From contig JAHBVU010000015.1 of NCBI GenBank assembly GCA_019637315.1, positions 28,929-92,928 of the forward strand: a DNA stretch of 64,000 nucleotides, given 5' to 3'. The translations under genes were made by a program, and so were the position numbers. Under the pieces are notes generated by a model, which was not told where the DNA came from, did no database searches, and worked only from the letters and a program-made list of their open reading frames with translations. Source of the stretch: Gemmatimonadales bacterium (GTDB taxonomy: Bacteria; Gemmatimonadota; Gemmatimonadetes; Gemmatimonadales; GWC2-71-9). This document shows, one piece after another, positions 16,646-25,469 of the stretch; position 1 is the first letter of the stretch; the number at the start of each line of letters is the position of its first letter.

Positions 16646-18069
16646 CGGGTCGGAAACGCCTTGAGAACTTCCCGCGTCAGATCCCAGGCGTCAAATCCCT
16701 GGCGTCCGTAATCCAAGCCACGGCGCACGATCACCAGATCATGCGAAGGAACGATGATCGTGTACTGTCCGCGATTGCCGCGAGTGGCGTAAGCATTGGC
16801 CGGGATCTCACCTTTACGGTTGTCAGGCACCAGCCAGAACTGCCCGCCGTAGTCGTGCCCGCGCACTGCGCTCGAGGGTGCCGGCGTGCGCACAAAGCGA
16901 ATCCAATCCTCCGAGATGATTCGCTGCCCGTCCCACACCCCGTTGTTCAGGTAGAGCAGCCCAAAGCGCGCCAGGTCTCGCGCGTTGGTGTAGATCTGGC
17001 TGCTCAGGATGAAGTCGCCGAAGCGATCGGTGCTCACCAGCGTGTTTCGCATCCCGATCCGGTCGAACAGCGCCTTGCGCGGCCAGTCCAGGTAGGCCTG
17101 CTCGCTGCCTAACGCGAGCTTCATGCGGTAGGTCGCCAGGATCGTATCGTAATTCTCATAGTCCCAGCTCGTGCCGGGCTTCCGGATCAAGGCTCGGTCG
17201 CGCGCTTGGTCGACGGAGCTCACGCCGGCCCAGTACGACATGCCCGAGCCCGTTGCGTACTCGAGCCCGGCGTTGTCGATCGGATAGAGGCCGCTCGCCA
17301 TGTTGAGCACGTGGCGGAGGGTAATCGCGTTCCGCGGATCGTCGGCCGGGCTCTCCGCTTTGGGCAGCCACTCGATACCGAGCGGCTCGTCGAGCGCGAG
17401 CTTGCCCTGATCGACCAGGATGCCAATCAGGGTGGAGGCAATGCTCTTGGCGGTCGACCAGGTGCGGGTCCGGGTACTCACATTCACGCCAGGTGCGTAG
17501 CGCTCGTGGATGATCTGGCCCTTGTGCACGACGAGCAGGCTCAGGGTAATCTGCTCCCTGCTCGACCGATTGAAGGACCAGTCCGAGGCCGCCTGGAGCG
17601 CGGATGCGCTGATCCCCGCCGGGAGCGGCCGAGACTCGACCTTGTCGCCGTTAGGCCACGGAATCGTGGCGGGATCTCCCGACAGTGGCGGCGTGGACAA
17701 TCTGGGCAGCTCGTCGATGCTGTCGAAGGTCTGGTCGGGTGCCATGACGACACAGCCGATGCCCTCACGGTACGCGGCCCGCACCGTCGGGGCGCCCCCC
17801 GCCGGCAACCCGATCGCGACGGCCTTTCGCACCTGATCCACGGTATAATCCCCGCCCCTTGCAGTACCGACAACGCCCGAGACGAGCTTCAGCTCCTGAT
17901 CGAAGATCTGCTCCAGCGTCCGATGCGATGTGAAGAGGCCGTTGCACATCAGGACCGCCTGCTGACCGCGCTGGATCATGACGCGTTGCGGGGTCCAGTA
18001 GTCGAATCGGTCGGGCGTCTGGGCCAGGAGCGCCGAAGGGACGAGAGCCGCAATGAGGAAGGAGCGCAT
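16642..18069 (-). CDS. Secreted serine hydrolase of the beta-lactamase (S12) family
   Basis: The protein has 475 residues and a short signal peptide (MRSFLIAALVPSALLA). Residues about 25-165 are an N-terminal extension containing CNGLFTSHR, seen in a subgroup near 6-aminohexanoate-dimer hydrolases. The S12 domain follows, with the nucleophile motif STAK (Ser205 to Lys208), an NYD motif in place of the usual Tyr-x-Asn, and a C-terminal motif region near YGGQFW. These enzymes cleave amides or esters of D-amino acids or small oligomers rather than acting as true beta-lactamases. The ATG at 18069 fits the signal peptide. It is convergent with the CocE gene and divergent from the vapBC pair. Confidence 0.88.
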   Translation of the reverse strand: MRSFLIAALVPSALLAQTPDRFDYWTPQRVMIQRGQQAVLMCNGLFTSHRTLEQIFDQELKLVSGVVGTARGGDYTVDQVRKAVAIGLPAGGAPTVRAAYREGIGCVVMAPDQTFDSIDELPRLSTPPLSGDPATIPWPNGDKVESRPLPAGISASALQAASDWSFNRSSREQITLSLLVVHKGQIIHERYAPGVNVSTRTRTWSTAKSIASTLIGILVDQGKLALDEPLGIEWLPKAESPADDPRNAITLRHVLNMASGLYPIDNAGLEYATGSGMSYWAGVSSVDQARDRALIRKPGTSWDYENYDTILATYRMKLALGSEQAYLDWPRKALFDRIGMRNTLVSTDRFGDFILSSQIYTNARDLARFGLLYLNNGVWDGQRIISEDWIRFVRTPAPSSAVRGHDYGGQFWLVPDNRKGEIPANAYATRGNRGQYTIIVPSHDLVIVRRGLDYGRQGFDAWDLTREVLKAFPTR

Positions 18070-18204
18070 AGCTGGCCTGGGTTCTGAGTTGGTTCCGGAC
18101 GCGGGCGTGAGGGGAATCCGCCGACCGACAAATGTCAGTCTACGCGCCAGCCCACGCCAGTCCCGGCGGCCGGGCACCGATCGGGCGCTCCTCCCTGTGG
18201 TTTC

Positions 18205-18233
18205 TTGCCTGATATGTACGAATTAGCCATATT
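18205..18233 (+). promoter_or_regulatory. Likely sigma70-type promoter of vapBC
   Basis: TTGCCT (18205-18210) and CATATT (18228-18233) are separated by exactly 17 bases. Each box matches four of six consensus bases. The -10 box ends seven bases before the vapB ATG, and no ribosome site is visible, so the transcript may be leaderless. Confidence 0.45.
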
Positions 18234-18242
18234 CATACATAT
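18212..18242. promoter_or_regulatory. Inverted repeat, probable VapB/VapBC operator
   Basis: ATATGTA and TACATAT are perfect complements separated by 17 bases. They span the putative promoter and the first bases of vapB, as expected for autoregulation by the antitoxin complex. Confidence 0.55.
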
Positions 18243-18447
18243 GAAGACGACGCTGAACATCGATGACCATCTGCTGACCGAGGCCCGCCGGCTCACCGGG
18301 ATCGCGGAAAAGACCGAACTGGTTCGCGCCGGCCTCGAATCATTGATCGAACGGGAAAGCGCTCGGCGGCTCGCCCGCCTCGGCGGGTCCGAGCCAGGCC
18401 TGCGCCCGGTCCCTCGGCGACGCTCCCGGGCGCGCCGCGCCTCGTGA
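18241..18447 (+). CDS. vapB: VapB-type antitoxin
   Basis: The 68-residue protein begins MKTTLNIDDHLL, the usual ribbon-helix-helix opening of VapB antitoxins, and continues with TGIAEKTELVRAGLESLIER; the C-terminus is Arg-rich and would bind the toxin. It should bind the toxin VapC and repress its own promoter. The start at 18241 fits the family length; an upstream ATG at 18214 would add twelve residues with no family match. The stop overlaps the toxin start by four bases (GTGA). Confidence 0.88.
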   Translation: MKTTLNIDDHLLTEARRLTGIAEKTELVRAGLESLIERESARRLARLGGSEPGLRPVPRRRSRARRAS

Positions 18448-18803
18448 TCCTGGTCGACACATCGGTCTGGATCGATCACCTCCGCCGGGGCAACGACCAG
18501 CTGGCATTGCTGCTCGAGGCAGGCACCGTTGCCTGCCACCCGTTCGTCATCGGGGAGATTGCCTGCGGGACACTCCGAAATCGGAGCCGCGTGCTCGACC
18601 TGCTGGCCCGTCTCCCGTCGACGTCGGTAGCCACGCATGAGGAGGTCATGGCGTTCAACGAGGTCCATCGTCTGATGGGACTCGGACTGGGGTACATCGA
18701 TCTTCACCTGCTGGCCGCGGCATCCCTCGATCGAGTCGCCTTCTGGACCCTGGACAAGCGCCTCGAGGGGGTGGCCCGCGCCCTGGGCCTGCCCAAACCG
18801 TAG
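18444..18803 (+). CDS. vapC: VapC PIN-domain ribonuclease toxin
   Basis: VapC toxins are Mg2+-dependent ribonucleases that cut tRNA or rRNA when free of antitoxin. This one has 119 residues. The PIN acidic residues are visible: Asp5 in LVDTSVWID, Glu in IGEIACG, Asp in GYIDLHLLAA and Asp in TLDKRL. The start is GTG, overlapping the vapB stop, so the two are coupled and antitoxin is made first. The pair stands between a leftward serine hydrolase and a rightward serine hydrolase. Confidence 0.9.
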   Translation: MILVDTSVWIDHLRRGNDQLALLLEAGTVACHPFVIGEIACGTLRNRSRVLDLLARLPSTSVATHEEVMAFNEVHRLMGLGLGYIDLHLLAAASLDRVAFWTLDKRLEGVARALGLPKP

Positions 18804-18922
18804 TGCTGCCCGCTTCAGCACGTACCGGCTTCTGCCAGCGTGCAACCGTTCTTAGCTTTGAACTGTCCAAGACTGAGTACTATCAGGTCCGTTGATCCAC
18901 CAGTCAATCCCGGAAAACTGCT

Positions 18923-20563
18923 ATGCTCCGTCCCGCTGTTGTCGCGCTGTTGACCTCTCTCGTCGGCACCACCCTCGCCGGCCAAGCCCCCGAACCACGC
19001 GTCGACTCGCTCTTTGCCATGCAGCGTCACAATGACCGAGCCGGTTGCGCGGTTGGAGTCGTCAAAGCCGGCAAGCAGATCTTCGCCAAGGGCTACGGCA
19101 TGGCGGACATTGCGCAGGGTCTCGCGATCACGCCGCACTCGGTCTTCCACGTTGCGTCGGTGTCGAAACAGTTTGCCGGCATGAGCCTCGTGCTCCTGGC
19201 CCAGGCGGGCAAACTCTCGCTCGACGACGACGTCCGGAAGTATCTCCCCGACCTTCCGTCCTATGGGGCGCCACTCACGATTCGTCAGTTTCTCAACCAC
19301 ACCAGCGGCATCCGCGATCAGTGGAACCTATTGATGACATCGGGTTGGCGGCTCGGTGACGACCTCGTGAGCGAGCAGGACGTGGTCGACATCGTCAATC
19401 GGCAGCGGGGCCTCAACTTCGCGCCGAACACGTCCTGGAACTACAGCAACACGGGCTTTACCCTGGCCGGGCTGATCGTCAAGAAGGTGACCGGACAGAC
19501 CCTGCGTCAGTTTGCCGACTCCGCGCTGTTCAAGCCGCTCGGCATGACCCAGACCCATTTCCACGACGACAATCTCCATATCGTGCCGCTCCGGACCCGG
19601 GGTCACACCTTCCGCAACGGCGAGTGGAAGGAGACCAATCCGAACTACTCGAACGCCGGCGCCACCAGCCTGTTCACGACCGTGACCGACCTGACTCGCT
19701 GGCAGGATCAGCTCACCAACGGCGTCGTGGGCGGCCGAGCCGGCATCGACATGCTCGCCACCCGCGGGGTCCTCGCCAACGGCGACACCCTTTCCTATGC
19801 GTTAGGCATCTTCGTGGGCACCTACCGCGGCGCCCCGACGCTCAGCCACAGCGGCGGGGACCCGGGCTATTCCTCATACCTTGTCAATTTCCCGCGGACC
19901 GGCTCGGGCGTTGCGGTGCTCTGCAATAGTTCCGGGACGACGAACCCCGGTCGTCTGGCCGAACAGATCGCGGACATTCTGCTCGCCGACGAACTGGGCC
20001 CGGAACCGCCGGTGCCCGCGCAGGCCACCGCCGCCGCAGTTGCGAAACACCTCGGCCTCTACTGGAGCGACAGCACCGAGGGGACCGGCTCGATCGTGGT
20101 CGAAAGCGATGGCGCCGGGTGGCGGTCGCTGGGCGGCAACGTCACGAGGCTTCGAGTCTCGGGTACCGAAGGCAAATTGCTGCTGGGCAACGGACCCGCA
20201 TCGCTCACGCTCCGCCCCGATGGCACGGTCCTGATGCGTGCCGGCACCGGCGAAACCAGCATCTATCGCAAGGTGGCGCCGTGGACCCCGACCCCGGCCG
20301 CACGCGCCGCGTTGGTGGGCCGCTACCACAGCGAGGAGCTCAACGTGACCTGGGAAATCAAGGCCGCGGGCGACACCCTGACCCTGCACCGCTGGAAGTT
20401 TCCACCCGCACGACTCAATCCGGTGTTCGAGGAGATGTACACGTCGTCCGGTCAGCTCGGCTTCGTGCTTCGACCAATCCGTGGCAGGGATGGCAAGGTT
20501 GCGGCGATCACGGCCGGCTCAGGGCGCGTCGTGGGCATGAGGTTCGATCGCGTCGCGAAGTAG
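18923..20563 (+). CDS. Secreted serine hydrolase (class C beta-lactamase/esterase-like)
   Basis: This 546-residue protein has a signal peptide (about 1-20, ending TLAGQA). The S12 domain shows Ser79 to Lys82 (SVSK), the YSN triad motif (NYSNTGF) and the HSGG motif near residue 310. Residues about 370-545 form a C-terminal beta-rich, lipocalin-like domain found in many soil-bacterial S12 enzymes. Such enzymes act as D-Ala-D-Ala peptidases, D-aminopeptidases or esterases in the periplasm. The three-motif set is complete, so it should be active. The gene has no obvious operon partner; it is convergent with a DinB-like gene. Confidence 0.9.
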   Translation: MLRPAVVALLTSLVGTTLAGQAPEPRVDSLFAMQRHNDRAGCAVGVVKAGKQIFAKGYGMADIAQGLAITPHSVFHVASVSKQFAGMSLVLLAQAGKLSLDDDVRKYLPDLPSYGAPLTIRQFLNHTSGIRDQWNLLMTSGWRLGDDLVSEQDVVDIVNRQRGLNFAPNTSWNYSNTGFTLAGLIVKKVTGQTLRQFADSALFKPLGMTQTHFHDDNLHIVPLRTRGHTFRNGEWKETNPNYSNAGATSLFTTVTDLTRWQDQLTNGVVGGRAGIDMLATRGVLANGDTLSYALGIFVGTYRGAPTLSHSGGDPGYSSYLVNFPRTGSGVAVLCNSSGTTNPGRLAEQIADILLADELGPEPPVPAQATAAAVAKHLGLYWSDSTEGTGSIVVESDGAGWRSLGGNVTRLRVSGTEGKLLLGNGPASLTLRPDGTVLMRAGTGETSIYRKVAPWTPTPAARAALVGRYHSEELNVTWEIKAAGDTLTLHRWKFPPARLNPVFEEMYTSSGQLGFVLRPIRGRDGKVAAITAGSGRVVGMRFDRVAK

Positions 20564-20614
20564 CTGAGCCCGGGCCTGGCATCGAACCGGAGGGTGGCTG
20601 ATTGGACCTGAGCG

Positions 20615-21106
20615 TTATTGAGTTGCGGTCGCCTCGGGCCCCCGCGACTCGGCGCTGATCTGCCGGATCGCGCCGAGATGGTAGCCCAGGTGAATCACGC
20701 TGCCGAGCACCCCGTCGAGCTCGATACCGCTGATCTCGCGGGGCGAGGCCAGGGCCTCCGCCCATCCGGCAAGTTCGCTTGCCAGCTCGTCGCGCAGTGC
20801 GGCCCAGCGCGCCTCGCTGACGGTGGTCGTAGCCCAGGCCGCGGTCCAGTCGGCGTCGCCAAATGGGTTCTCCCCCGCGGCCCAGCGATTCAGCAGCGAG
20901 ATACCATAGCGGAGGTGGTCAACGTGCCCGGCAATCGTAGCACCGCCGCCTGACGACCGGGACGCCTCCATCGCCGAGAGTTTGTCGAGCGAGTCGAGCA
21001 GGCCGGGATCGCCCGGGTTCAGCACGAATCCGGAGCCGTCCCGGGTGCCGTGCACCAGCTCCCGGAGCAGCGACGAGAGGCTGCGGGCAAGATCATTCGA
21101 ATGCAT
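20615..21106 (-). CDS. DinB-like four-helix protein
   Basis: This 163-residue all-helical protein matches the DinB/YfiT-type fold: a His in GHVDHLRY at about residue 60 and a His pair in HLGYHLGAI near residue 142 would bind a metal ion. The family contains thiol-dependent S-transferases and damage-inducible proteins of unknown role. Gly/Ser-rich linkers and Trp in the helices are as usual. It lies before two small lipoprotein genes on the same strand, but the gaps give no clear functional link. Confidence 0.82.
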   Translation of the reverse strand: MHSNDLARSLSSLLRELVHGTRDGSGFVLNPGDPGLLDSLDKLSAMEASRSSGGGATIAGHVDHLRYGISLLNRWAAGENPFGDADWTAAWATTTVSEARWAALRDELASELAGWAEALASPREISGIELDGVLGSVIHLGYHLGAIRQISAESRGPEATATQ

Positions 21107-21141
21107 GGTGCGACCCTCCCTCGACCCCGTGACTCGTCCGG

Positions 21142-21594
21142 TCAGTCTATGCGCAGCGTTCCGGCCAGCGCCGGCAAGCCCTCATCGAAATTGAACTCGA
21201 CTCGAAGGTCGAAGGTTCCGCGTCGCTCTCGGGTGGTCAGGGTTTGACGAAGCGAGATCGTCGCACCAGGCAGGATGGTCTCGATCGCGCCGAGCGGGGT
21301 GCAGAGGTCCAGCCGCTCGAGGACCAGGGCGCCGGGCTCCGACCCGCCGCCGTTGCCGACGGTGACCTTGAGCGGACGGCAGCCGCGGGTCTGCAGATCG
21401 ATCGACTCCTTGCCGAGGTTCGTCAGGTCGACTCGGACGTCGAACTGCTGGTTCGTTGTCACGCTCCCGGGCTCGATCGACAGAACGGCACGCAGGTCGC
21501 CGTTATCGAACGAGGGGCCGGCAGAAGCACAGCCGACCGCGAACCCACCCCCAACCAGCACGAAGAGTGTACCCAACACTGCGCGATTCGACAT
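21142..21594 (-). CDS. Small lipoprotein with BsuPI-like beta-sandwich
   Basis: The 150-residue protein has a signal ending FAVGC, so its Cys should be lipidated. The rest is a beta-sandwich (TNQQFDVRVDLTNLGKESIDL) resembling the intracellular proteinase inhibitor BsuPI and related transglutaminase-like C-terminal folds. Two further Cys (RGCRPL and DLCTPL) could form a disulfide. The ATG at 21594 is two codons after a TTG alternative. It is a paralogue of the next upstream gene, suggesting a tandem duplication. The function is unknown. Confidence 0.68.
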   Translation of the reverse strand: MSNRAVLGTLFVLVGGGFAVGCASAGPSFDNGDLRAVLSIEPGSVTTNQQFDVRVDLTNLGKESIDLQTRGCRPLKVTVGNGGGSEPGALVLERLDLCTPLGAIETILPGATISLRQTLTTRERRGTFDLRVEFNFDEGLPALAGTLRID

Positions 21595-21690
21595 CTGCAA
21601 GCCGCTCCTCTCACGCCTCAGCGAACTACGGTTGAACTGACGGCCGCCGGACCCGCCATACGGTAACCGAACCGGGGGACATCAGCCTCG

Positions 21691-22188
21691 TCATGGTCGA
21701 ACCTTGAGTTTCGCCGCGAGGGGTCGAAACGGCGGCTGCGAAATCGTCCAATCGATTTCCACCACGAAGTCGCCAGGTGGGACGTTGGCCGTCACGACCG
21801 GGCCACCCACATATCGTCCCCTAGCTGGGATTGTGATCGAGCTGCCGATCGCGAGACACGGGTACCCAGCCCCCGGAAAGCCCTCGCCGGGAAACGGGCC
21901 GTTCAACGGATTGCCTCCCGGCCGAACCGCCACATAGAACGGACAGCTCATTCCCGTCGCGAGCACGATTGGCTCGTCGCTTTGATTGATCAACTCGACT
22001 CGTACCGTGAACTGCTCGCCAGGTCTGACGATGGCCGGTTCGAGCCTGAGCGCCGTACGAACCGGTCCATAGGTCAGGTCGGACGGTCCGACTGACTCGC
22101 AACTCGCAATCAGCACCGCCAGGCCAAGTACGCCGGCTGCGCGCACCAACGGGGTTCCACGTCGCGCTCTGTGACATTTCGTGCTCAT
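21691..22188 (-). CDS. Lipoprotein with BsuPI-like beta-sandwich, paralogue of neighbour
   Basis: The 165-residue protein starts at the ATG at 22188 (GGGAG upstream) and has an export signal followed by VLIASC, the predicted lipidation site. Its body (VRPGEQFTVRVELINQSDEPI) follows the same pattern as the product of 21142-21594, including a Cys pair (MSCPFY, YPCLAIG). The two genes are tandem and on the same strand. Both probably bind to an envelope partner; nothing in the sequence names it. Confidence 0.68.
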   Translation of the reverse strand: MSTKCHRARRGTPLVRAAGVLGLAVLIASCESVGPSDLTYGPVRTALRLEPAIVRPGEQFTVRVELINQSDEPIVLATGMSCPFYVAVRPGGNPLNGPFPGEGFPGAGYPCLAIGSSITIPARGRYVGGPVVTANVPPGDFVVEIDWTISQPPFRPLAAKLKVRP

Positions 22189-22293
22189 CGAGACTCCCCA
22201 CTTTGCCGGGTTCATCCCACTCGACACACGTGTCAGCGGTCCCCACGACAAGCCAGACGCGCAGCTGGCTCACCAGATTCCTGCATGGTCGCG

Positions 22294-23754
22294 CTACTGT
22301 CGCGCGGCGGTCTCGGCAGTTTGCAGCAAGCGGTCCAGGACCGAACGTTCGAGCAGCTGACCCCGCACGACGACCGTCTCGATCGTACGGGTATTGCCGA
22401 TGTCTGCCAGCGGATCGAGCCGCAGCAGCACCAGGTCGGCAACGTTGCCCTCGACTACGGTACCGCTCTCAGGCCGGCCCGCCGCCTGCGCAGCGTTCCG
22501 GGTCGCGGCCTGCAGGGCCTCGAGCGGCGTCATGCCGAGGTCGACCAGCACCTGCAGCTCGCGGTGCAGGCTGAACCCCGGCACCAGCGGCGTCACCGGC
22601 ACATCGGTGCCAGCGATAAACTTGGCCCCGGCCCGGACCAGCGGCCTGAACGAGGCGAGCAGCCTGCTCCAGCGAGCTCGTTCCGCCTCGCCGGCAGCGC
22701 GATCGATTGGTGACGACGGCGGGCGACGCCCGCCCAACAGATAGCGGTGCTCGGGCAGGTTGCGCAGCGACGGGTCGTTTGGTCTATACCTGTTCTCCGC
22801 CACCACGAAGGTCGGGTCGAACCAGACATCCTTCCTGGCCGCGTATTCCGCAAACTCCCATGCGGCGGCCGAGTCGGACACGGCAATCGCTGAATCGATT
22901 GCTGCGATCTTACTGGCAAAGACACGCTCGACGATTTCCCGCCCCGACTCGACCGTCGCCCGGATCTCGGCTGCTTCGGCCTGAAAGGCCGCTCGGACCG
23001 CCGAGGCTTGGGCGCCATTCTCGAAGGCGAGGCCAAAGGTATGCTCGATCGTCCGCTGCCCGGAGTCGATTGCTTCGCGCGCGGTGACCTCATCTGGAAC
23101 GTGGCCGATCACGGCGAGGCCGTGCCTGCGCGCCTGACGCAGGGTCGCAAAGTACGGCTCTCGTGAGAGCAGCGAGTGGACCTTGATAATGTCGACCCCA
23201 AGGGCCGCGAGGGAATCGACGACTCGCTCCGCATCCGCCGCGGTGCTGAGCCCCACCCGACCACTCGGCGCCACCTCGACCACCTTGGGATCATCGAGAA
23301 TCGGGCCCGCCATCAGAATGGTCGGACCCAGGGTTCGACCGGCCCGTACCTCCTGACGCCAATAGCCTATCTGCTGGGGGTCGGTGCCCACGTCGCGCAC
23401 CGTGGTAACGCCGTTGGCGAGGTAGAGCGGGAAGCCAATTTCTTTGTAGCCGCCCTGGTGGGTATGCATGTCCCAGAGGCCCGGGATCAGATACATCCCC
23501 TTCCCGTCGACCCGCACGGCGACGGAATCGTCCTCGAACCCGCCCGTCGGGCGGATCGCGACGATGCGATCGCCGCTGATGGCAATCGACATCCCGGGCA
23601 CGGCGCCGCGATCGGTGCCGTCGATCAGGACGACATCATCGATCAGGACCGAGACCCGGAGCGGCTCGCGTCCGCATCCGGCCAGCCCGCTCACCCCCGC
23701 GAGCACCAGCAATACGGACCACAATCCACGAGCCCCACGACGCGTCTGTCTCAT
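22294..23754 (-). CDS. Metal-dependent amidohydrolase, lipoprotein
   Basis: The 486-residue protein has a lipoprotein signal ending GLAGC. It then shows the amidohydrolase layout: N-terminal beta-domain (VLIDDVVLIDGTD), metal site MHTH, a Lys in DIIKVHSLL (probably carboxylated), His in VIGHVP and TIEHTF, and the catalytic Asp in AGTDVPVTP. The beta-domain closes with VADLVLLRLDPL. Members cleave imidazolone-, peptide- or hydantoin-like substrates; several prolidase-like ones act on X-Pro peptides. It is exported, which fits the many secreted hydrolases nearby. The exact substrate is not evident. Confidence 0.88.
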   Translation of the reverse strand: MRQTRRGARGLWSVLLVLAGVSGLAGCGREPLRVSVLIDDVVLIDGTDRGAVPGMSIAISGDRIVAIRPTGGFEDDSVAVRVDGKGMYLIPGLWDMHTHQGGYKEIGFPLYLANGVTTVRDVGTDPQQIGYWRQEVRAGRTLGPTILMAGPILDDPKVVEVAPSGRVGLSTAADAERVVDSLAALGVDIIKVHSLLSREPYFATLRQARRHGLAVIGHVPDEVTAREAIDSGQRTIEHTFGLAFENGAQASAVRAAFQAEAAEIRATVESGREIVERVFASKIAAIDSAIAVSDSAAAWEFAEYAARKDVWFDPTFVVAENRYRPNDPSLRNLPEHRYLLGGRRPPSSPIDRAAGEAERARWSRLLASFRPLVRAGAKFIAGTDVPVTPLVPGFSLHRELQVLVDLGMTPLEALQAATRNAAQAAGRPESGTVVEGNVADLVLLRLDPLADIGNTRTIETVVVRGQLLERSVLDRLLQTAETAARQ

Positions 23755-23878
23755 ATGGTTTCGAACCAGGAGGGAAGCAAGGTTGATGTCCCGTCAACCT
23801 AGCAAGCGAACTGGTGGGGTGCAACGCGAGGCGCGCTTTGCGCCACGGGCCGGGGAGGCCCGCGGCGCTGGGGCGGAA

Positions 23879-25309
23879 TCAGGGGTTAGCGGCCACCGGG
23901 AACCGGTTGGCGGTGTACATCGACATCCGCTCCGCGGCGGGCGGATCGAGGTTGGCCAGAGCCGCGACCACCCAGCCCGTATCCCGGAAGATCTCGAGAT
24001 CGCCGTTCATGCCGGGTGCCCCGCCGCCGTGGCCGACAGCGCGCTGGCCGTTGATCGTCCTTTCGATGAACCCATAGGCGTAGCGCCCGCCGAAGGCGTC
24101 GACCTTGCCGGTCAGCAGCAGATCGGTGTGCTTCGCGTCGAGCAGCTTGTTGCCCGTGATGGCGTTGCCAAAGCGCACCAGGTCGCCGACGGTGGTGTAG
24201 CCGCCACCAGCCGCAGTACCGCGCCAGGGCAGCGTTTCGGTGTTGGGCTCCCAGTCGCCGCTCTGGCCACGCAGGTAGCCGATGGCCCGACCTTCGACCG
24301 CTTCGCTCTCGGGCTCCAAGCCGGTCCGCGTCATGCCGACCGGGAGAAAGACGTGGTCGCGGACATAGTCGTAGTAGCTCTTTCCACTGACCCGCTCGAT
24401 CACGATGCCGGCCAGAACGAAACCGTAGTTGCTGTACTGAAATCGGGCGCCGGGTTCGTAGAGCAGATCGCGCTCGCCGTAGAGCTTGAGATAGTCGTCG
24501 TGAGTGCGCAGGGTGTTGCGGTTGGCCATGAACTGGGGCCCGAAGATGTCGCCGGTGCCGCCGGTGTGGGTCAGCAGGTGATGGACGGTGACTTTGGTTG
24601 CCACGTTCTGATTCGGGTAGTCCTTGATATAGGTCCCGATCGGCGCGTCGAGCTTGACCTTCCCTGCCTGGACGAGCTGCATCACCGCGACGGCAGTAAA
24701 CATCTTGTTCATCGAGCCGTTCCGGAAGCGGGTGTCCGTCGTATTGCGGGTACCCTTGGCGCGATCGGCCAGGCCCCAGACGCCGGAGACCGCTTCCTTG
24801 CCATTGTGCGTAGCGAGCACTGCCCCGGTGAAGCGATCCTCAGCGGCTCGCCGGTCGCCTTCGGCCTTGACGGCTTTTGCCAGGTCGGCGGTGCTGCCGG
24901 CACGGGCAATCGGGGTCTCGAGCGGTACGCCGGGCTGCAACTGCAGGCTGGTGAGGCGATGCGGAGCTTCCGCCTCGACTTCGGCGGTAGCGCGCACCAG
25001 GGAGGCGTCGTTGTCACGCGCCTGCAGCAAGGCGACGGCGCGCGTCGGAGTGGTCTCGGTCAGACGAATGAAGGTAAAGCCGCCGGTCTGCCGTCGAAAA
25101 TTGAGTTCCTGCCCGGCGTTTGCTGCGCGGGACGGGAAACTCTCCTTGAGAAAGGCTTCGTGCGCTGCACGATCGTTCGCGTTGAAGCTTTCGAGCCAGC
25201 GCGCCAGCTGGCGGGAGGCGGGCGTTTCCTGCTGGGCTGCGGCGGGGGCAACGATCGCCACGAGGGCGACGAGGGCGAGGGCGCCAAGGCGCCGAAACGG
25301 ATTGGTCAT
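23879..25309 (-). CDS. Secreted serine hydrolase (S12 family) with N-terminal extension
   Basis: The protein has 476 residues when started at the ATG at 25309, which begins a clear signal peptide ending APAAAQQ. Residues about 35-145 form an extension before the catalytic domain, as in penicillin-binding esterases with a DUF3471- or NTF2-like unit. The S12 motifs are Ser209 to Lys212 (SMNK), YSN (QYSNYGF) and HGGG. It is probably a periplasmic esterase or D-peptidase. It is the third S12 enzyme within 9 kb. It is divergent from the amidohydrolase at 25470, with 160 bases between. Confidence 0.88.
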   Translation of the reverse strand: MTNPFRRLGALALVALVAIVAPAAAQQETPASRQLARWLESFNANDRAAHEAFLKESFPSRAANAGQELNFRRQTGGFTFIRLTETTPTRAVALLQARDNDASLVRATAEVEAEAPHRLTSLQLQPGVPLETPIARAGSTADLAKAVKAEGDRRAAEDRFTGAVLATHNGKEAVSGVWGLADRAKGTRNTTDTRFRNGSMNKMFTAVAVMQLVQAGKVKLDAPIGTYIKDYPNQNVATKVTVHHLLTHTGGTGDIFGPQFMANRNTLRTHDDYLKLYGERDLLYEPGARFQYSNYGFVLAGIVIERVSGKSYYDYVRDHVFLPVGMTRTGLEPESEAVEGRAIGYLRGQSGDWEPNTETLPWRGTAAGGGYTTVGDLVRFGNAITGNKLLDAKHTDLLLTGKVDAFGGRYAYGFIERTINGQRAVGHGGGAPGMNGDLEIFRDTGWVVAALANLDPPAAERMSMYTANRFPVAANP

Positions 25310-25469
25310 GCTGGAGAACATAGCGCCCCTGTCGCCAGCCGTCTTGAACGCCAGCAAGCCGGCTCGAAGACCCCGGCCGAGTCGCCGGAGGCGACGGAAT
25401 GACCCGTCGCGGCGCCAGGGGGCATGGGGCGAAACAGAGATGGGTCGGGGCTCGTAGTTACCACATATC

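Noticed and set aside
23468..25402. 644-codon plus-strand frame
   Set aside because: It covers the antisense of an amidohydrolase and a serine hydrolase with clear catalytic motifs; the translated sequence is low in structure.
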